Shown in pieces: positions 63,060-64,000 of a stretch of DNA of 64,000 bases; the stretch's first letter is position 1, and the number at the start of each line of letters is the position of its first letter. The stretch is taken from positions 1,087,068 through 1,151,067 of the forward strand of contig CACVBU010000743.1 of NCBI GenBank assembly GCA_902728285.1, given 5' to 3'. The notes under the pieces were generated by a model. That model saw nothing but the letters and a program-made list of their open reading frames with translations. It was not told the origin of the DNA and did not search any database. The position numbers and the translations under genes are program-made. This stretch comes from Clytia hemisphaerica. Lineage: Eukaryota > Cnidaria > Hydrozoa > Leptothecata > Clytiidae.

Positions 63060-64000
63060 TTTATTCCGATTTCCCGATCTCACTTTGATTTCTAAACTTT
63101 CTTCCGATCGGGTTGACTCTTTGGGTACTTTTAGCGTGCGTTGTTTTTACAGATCATAATGTGGTGTTTCAAGATGGCGGCTCAAGCAATAAGTCAGATG
63201 TGATAAGTCAGTGTTGTTGTACCAAAGTATTTCCAGTGTAAATCTGTTGCAAGTTTCAATTTCTGTTATTTATTTTTCTAACTCGGCAAATCAAACACAT
63301 GATTTTCATCAAGGGGATTCTTTTTCTACATCTTTTGAAGCTTTAAAGCCGTTTGCTCAAGTTTTTCTTTATGATGAATTTTCTGATACTTTTTATTGCT
63401 GCTTTTTATTAGTTTTTGCAATAAAAACATATTTTTCTTGTTTGTCTCTAGGGGGGATTGATGGTGTTATAATGTTATTGGAATTTGATAAAGTTTACAA
63501 AAGCACAGCTACTGTCTAAATTTGATAAAGACTGGATGCAATTGTGCTTTTTTGGACTTGGACGTGTTTGATAAGGCGAATAGCAAAAAATTGTTTGGTT
63601 CCCGTCATTTCTACTCTAAAAAGAGTCGTTCAGTCGGTCGGTCGAAAATATTTTTCTGTTAAGAAGCAGCTACATCTTTTTGAAAGGGAATCCGTGTGAA
63701 CTGATCCGAATTAAAAAATTTGAGAAACCGTGGATAAACTGGTTTTCGGTTTACTCTCCATTAGCATGCGGCTCGCTACTTCGATTTGAAAACTTGTAAA
63801 CACAGAGCGTGCAGAGGTTGACAGTGGAAATCCAGCAAAGCAGCGGAAAAGCTTTCCGACTCTCCAACTCTACCTGTTGACCTTAAATCAGGGTCGGTCA
63901 GATGACGGGAACCAAATGATGACATCACATCTCCTATTATTGGACTTGCAAAATTATAACAAATGGTCTTTGTATTAATATTAATATATACAGTTCTTGT
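63060..64000. repeat. 1-kb dispersed repeat, copy 2 (inverted, runs off the window)
   Basis: Reverse-complement copy of 37853-38885, matching to the last base of the window (ATATATACAGTTCTTGT against ACAAGAACTGTATATAT at about 37854). It has one copy of the 85-bp unit that is doubled in copy 1. The open frame at 63211-63519 is inside the repeat and not a recognised protein. Confidence 0.85.

Noticed and set aside
63211-63519. 102-residue open frame on the plus strand, with a counterpart at 38451-38660
   Set aside because: It lies in the dispersed 1-kb repeat; the two copies do not keep the same full frame and no protein family is recognised.

Overview
This 64 kb window is nuclear DNA from a eukaryote, most likely an invertebrate or non-bilaterian animal. 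It is AT-rich, the genes are split by GT-AG introns, and much of the space is taken up by short terminal-inverted-repeat (TIR) elements. Four conserved genes can be recognised. The species cannot be named from the sequence. The NDUFB9-like protein has the short C-terminus seen outside vertebrates, while the ANKRD27/VARP-like gene points to an animal or a close relative.

Layout. 1-3.6 kb holds no firm gene, only two small repeats of a TIR family beginning CCAGACG. 3.6-9.1 kb is an intron-split transposase gene of the KDZ (Kyakuja-Dileera-Zisupton) type with a SWIM-like zinc motif; its core reading frame is broken twice. 10.0-11.9 kb is a satellite of about 20 copies of a 97-bp unit. 15.5-17.6 kb is a cluster of nested TIR elements. 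18.75-30.27 kb is a complex I subunit gene (NDUFB9, LYR-motif) whose first intron of 10.8 kb holds many miniature elements. 30.64-31.15 kb is a single-exon PRORSD1 (ProXp-type trans-editing) gene on the same strand. 32.5-38.9 kb is again TIR elements and decayed repeats.

39.7-58.4 kb, on the minus strand, is the 3' half of an ANKRD27/VARP-like gene: at least 13 exons encoding the end of an ankyrin block, a CHPLCQC zinc-fingernail motif of the VPS29-binding type, a second ankyrin block and a long acidic tail with a 10-residue repeat. Its N-terminal half is not seen in 58.4-64.0 kb and probably lies beyond the window. Lying inside one of its introns, on the opposite strand, is a complete four-exon mitochondrial carrier gene (SLC25A29-like, 47.3-50.85 kb). 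The same intron holds a 5'-truncated non-LTR retrotransposon. 52.0-53.3 kb and 58.5-59.8 kb are intronic tandem arrays. The window ends in an inverted copy of a repeat of about 1 kb also present at 37.9-38.9 kb.

The most informative signal is the repeat landscape. At least seven TIR families can be delimited to the base by their target-site duplications (TSDs): 2 bp TA, 3 bp ATT, 4 bp TTAA, 5 bp, 6 bp and 9 bp. In several nests the opposite arm of the host element preserves the unoccupied target, so the insertion can be proved inside one sequence. One element carries a tRNA-like sequence in each TIR arm. The conserved genes are not functionally linked to each other beyond three being mitochondrial or translation-related housekeeping genes.
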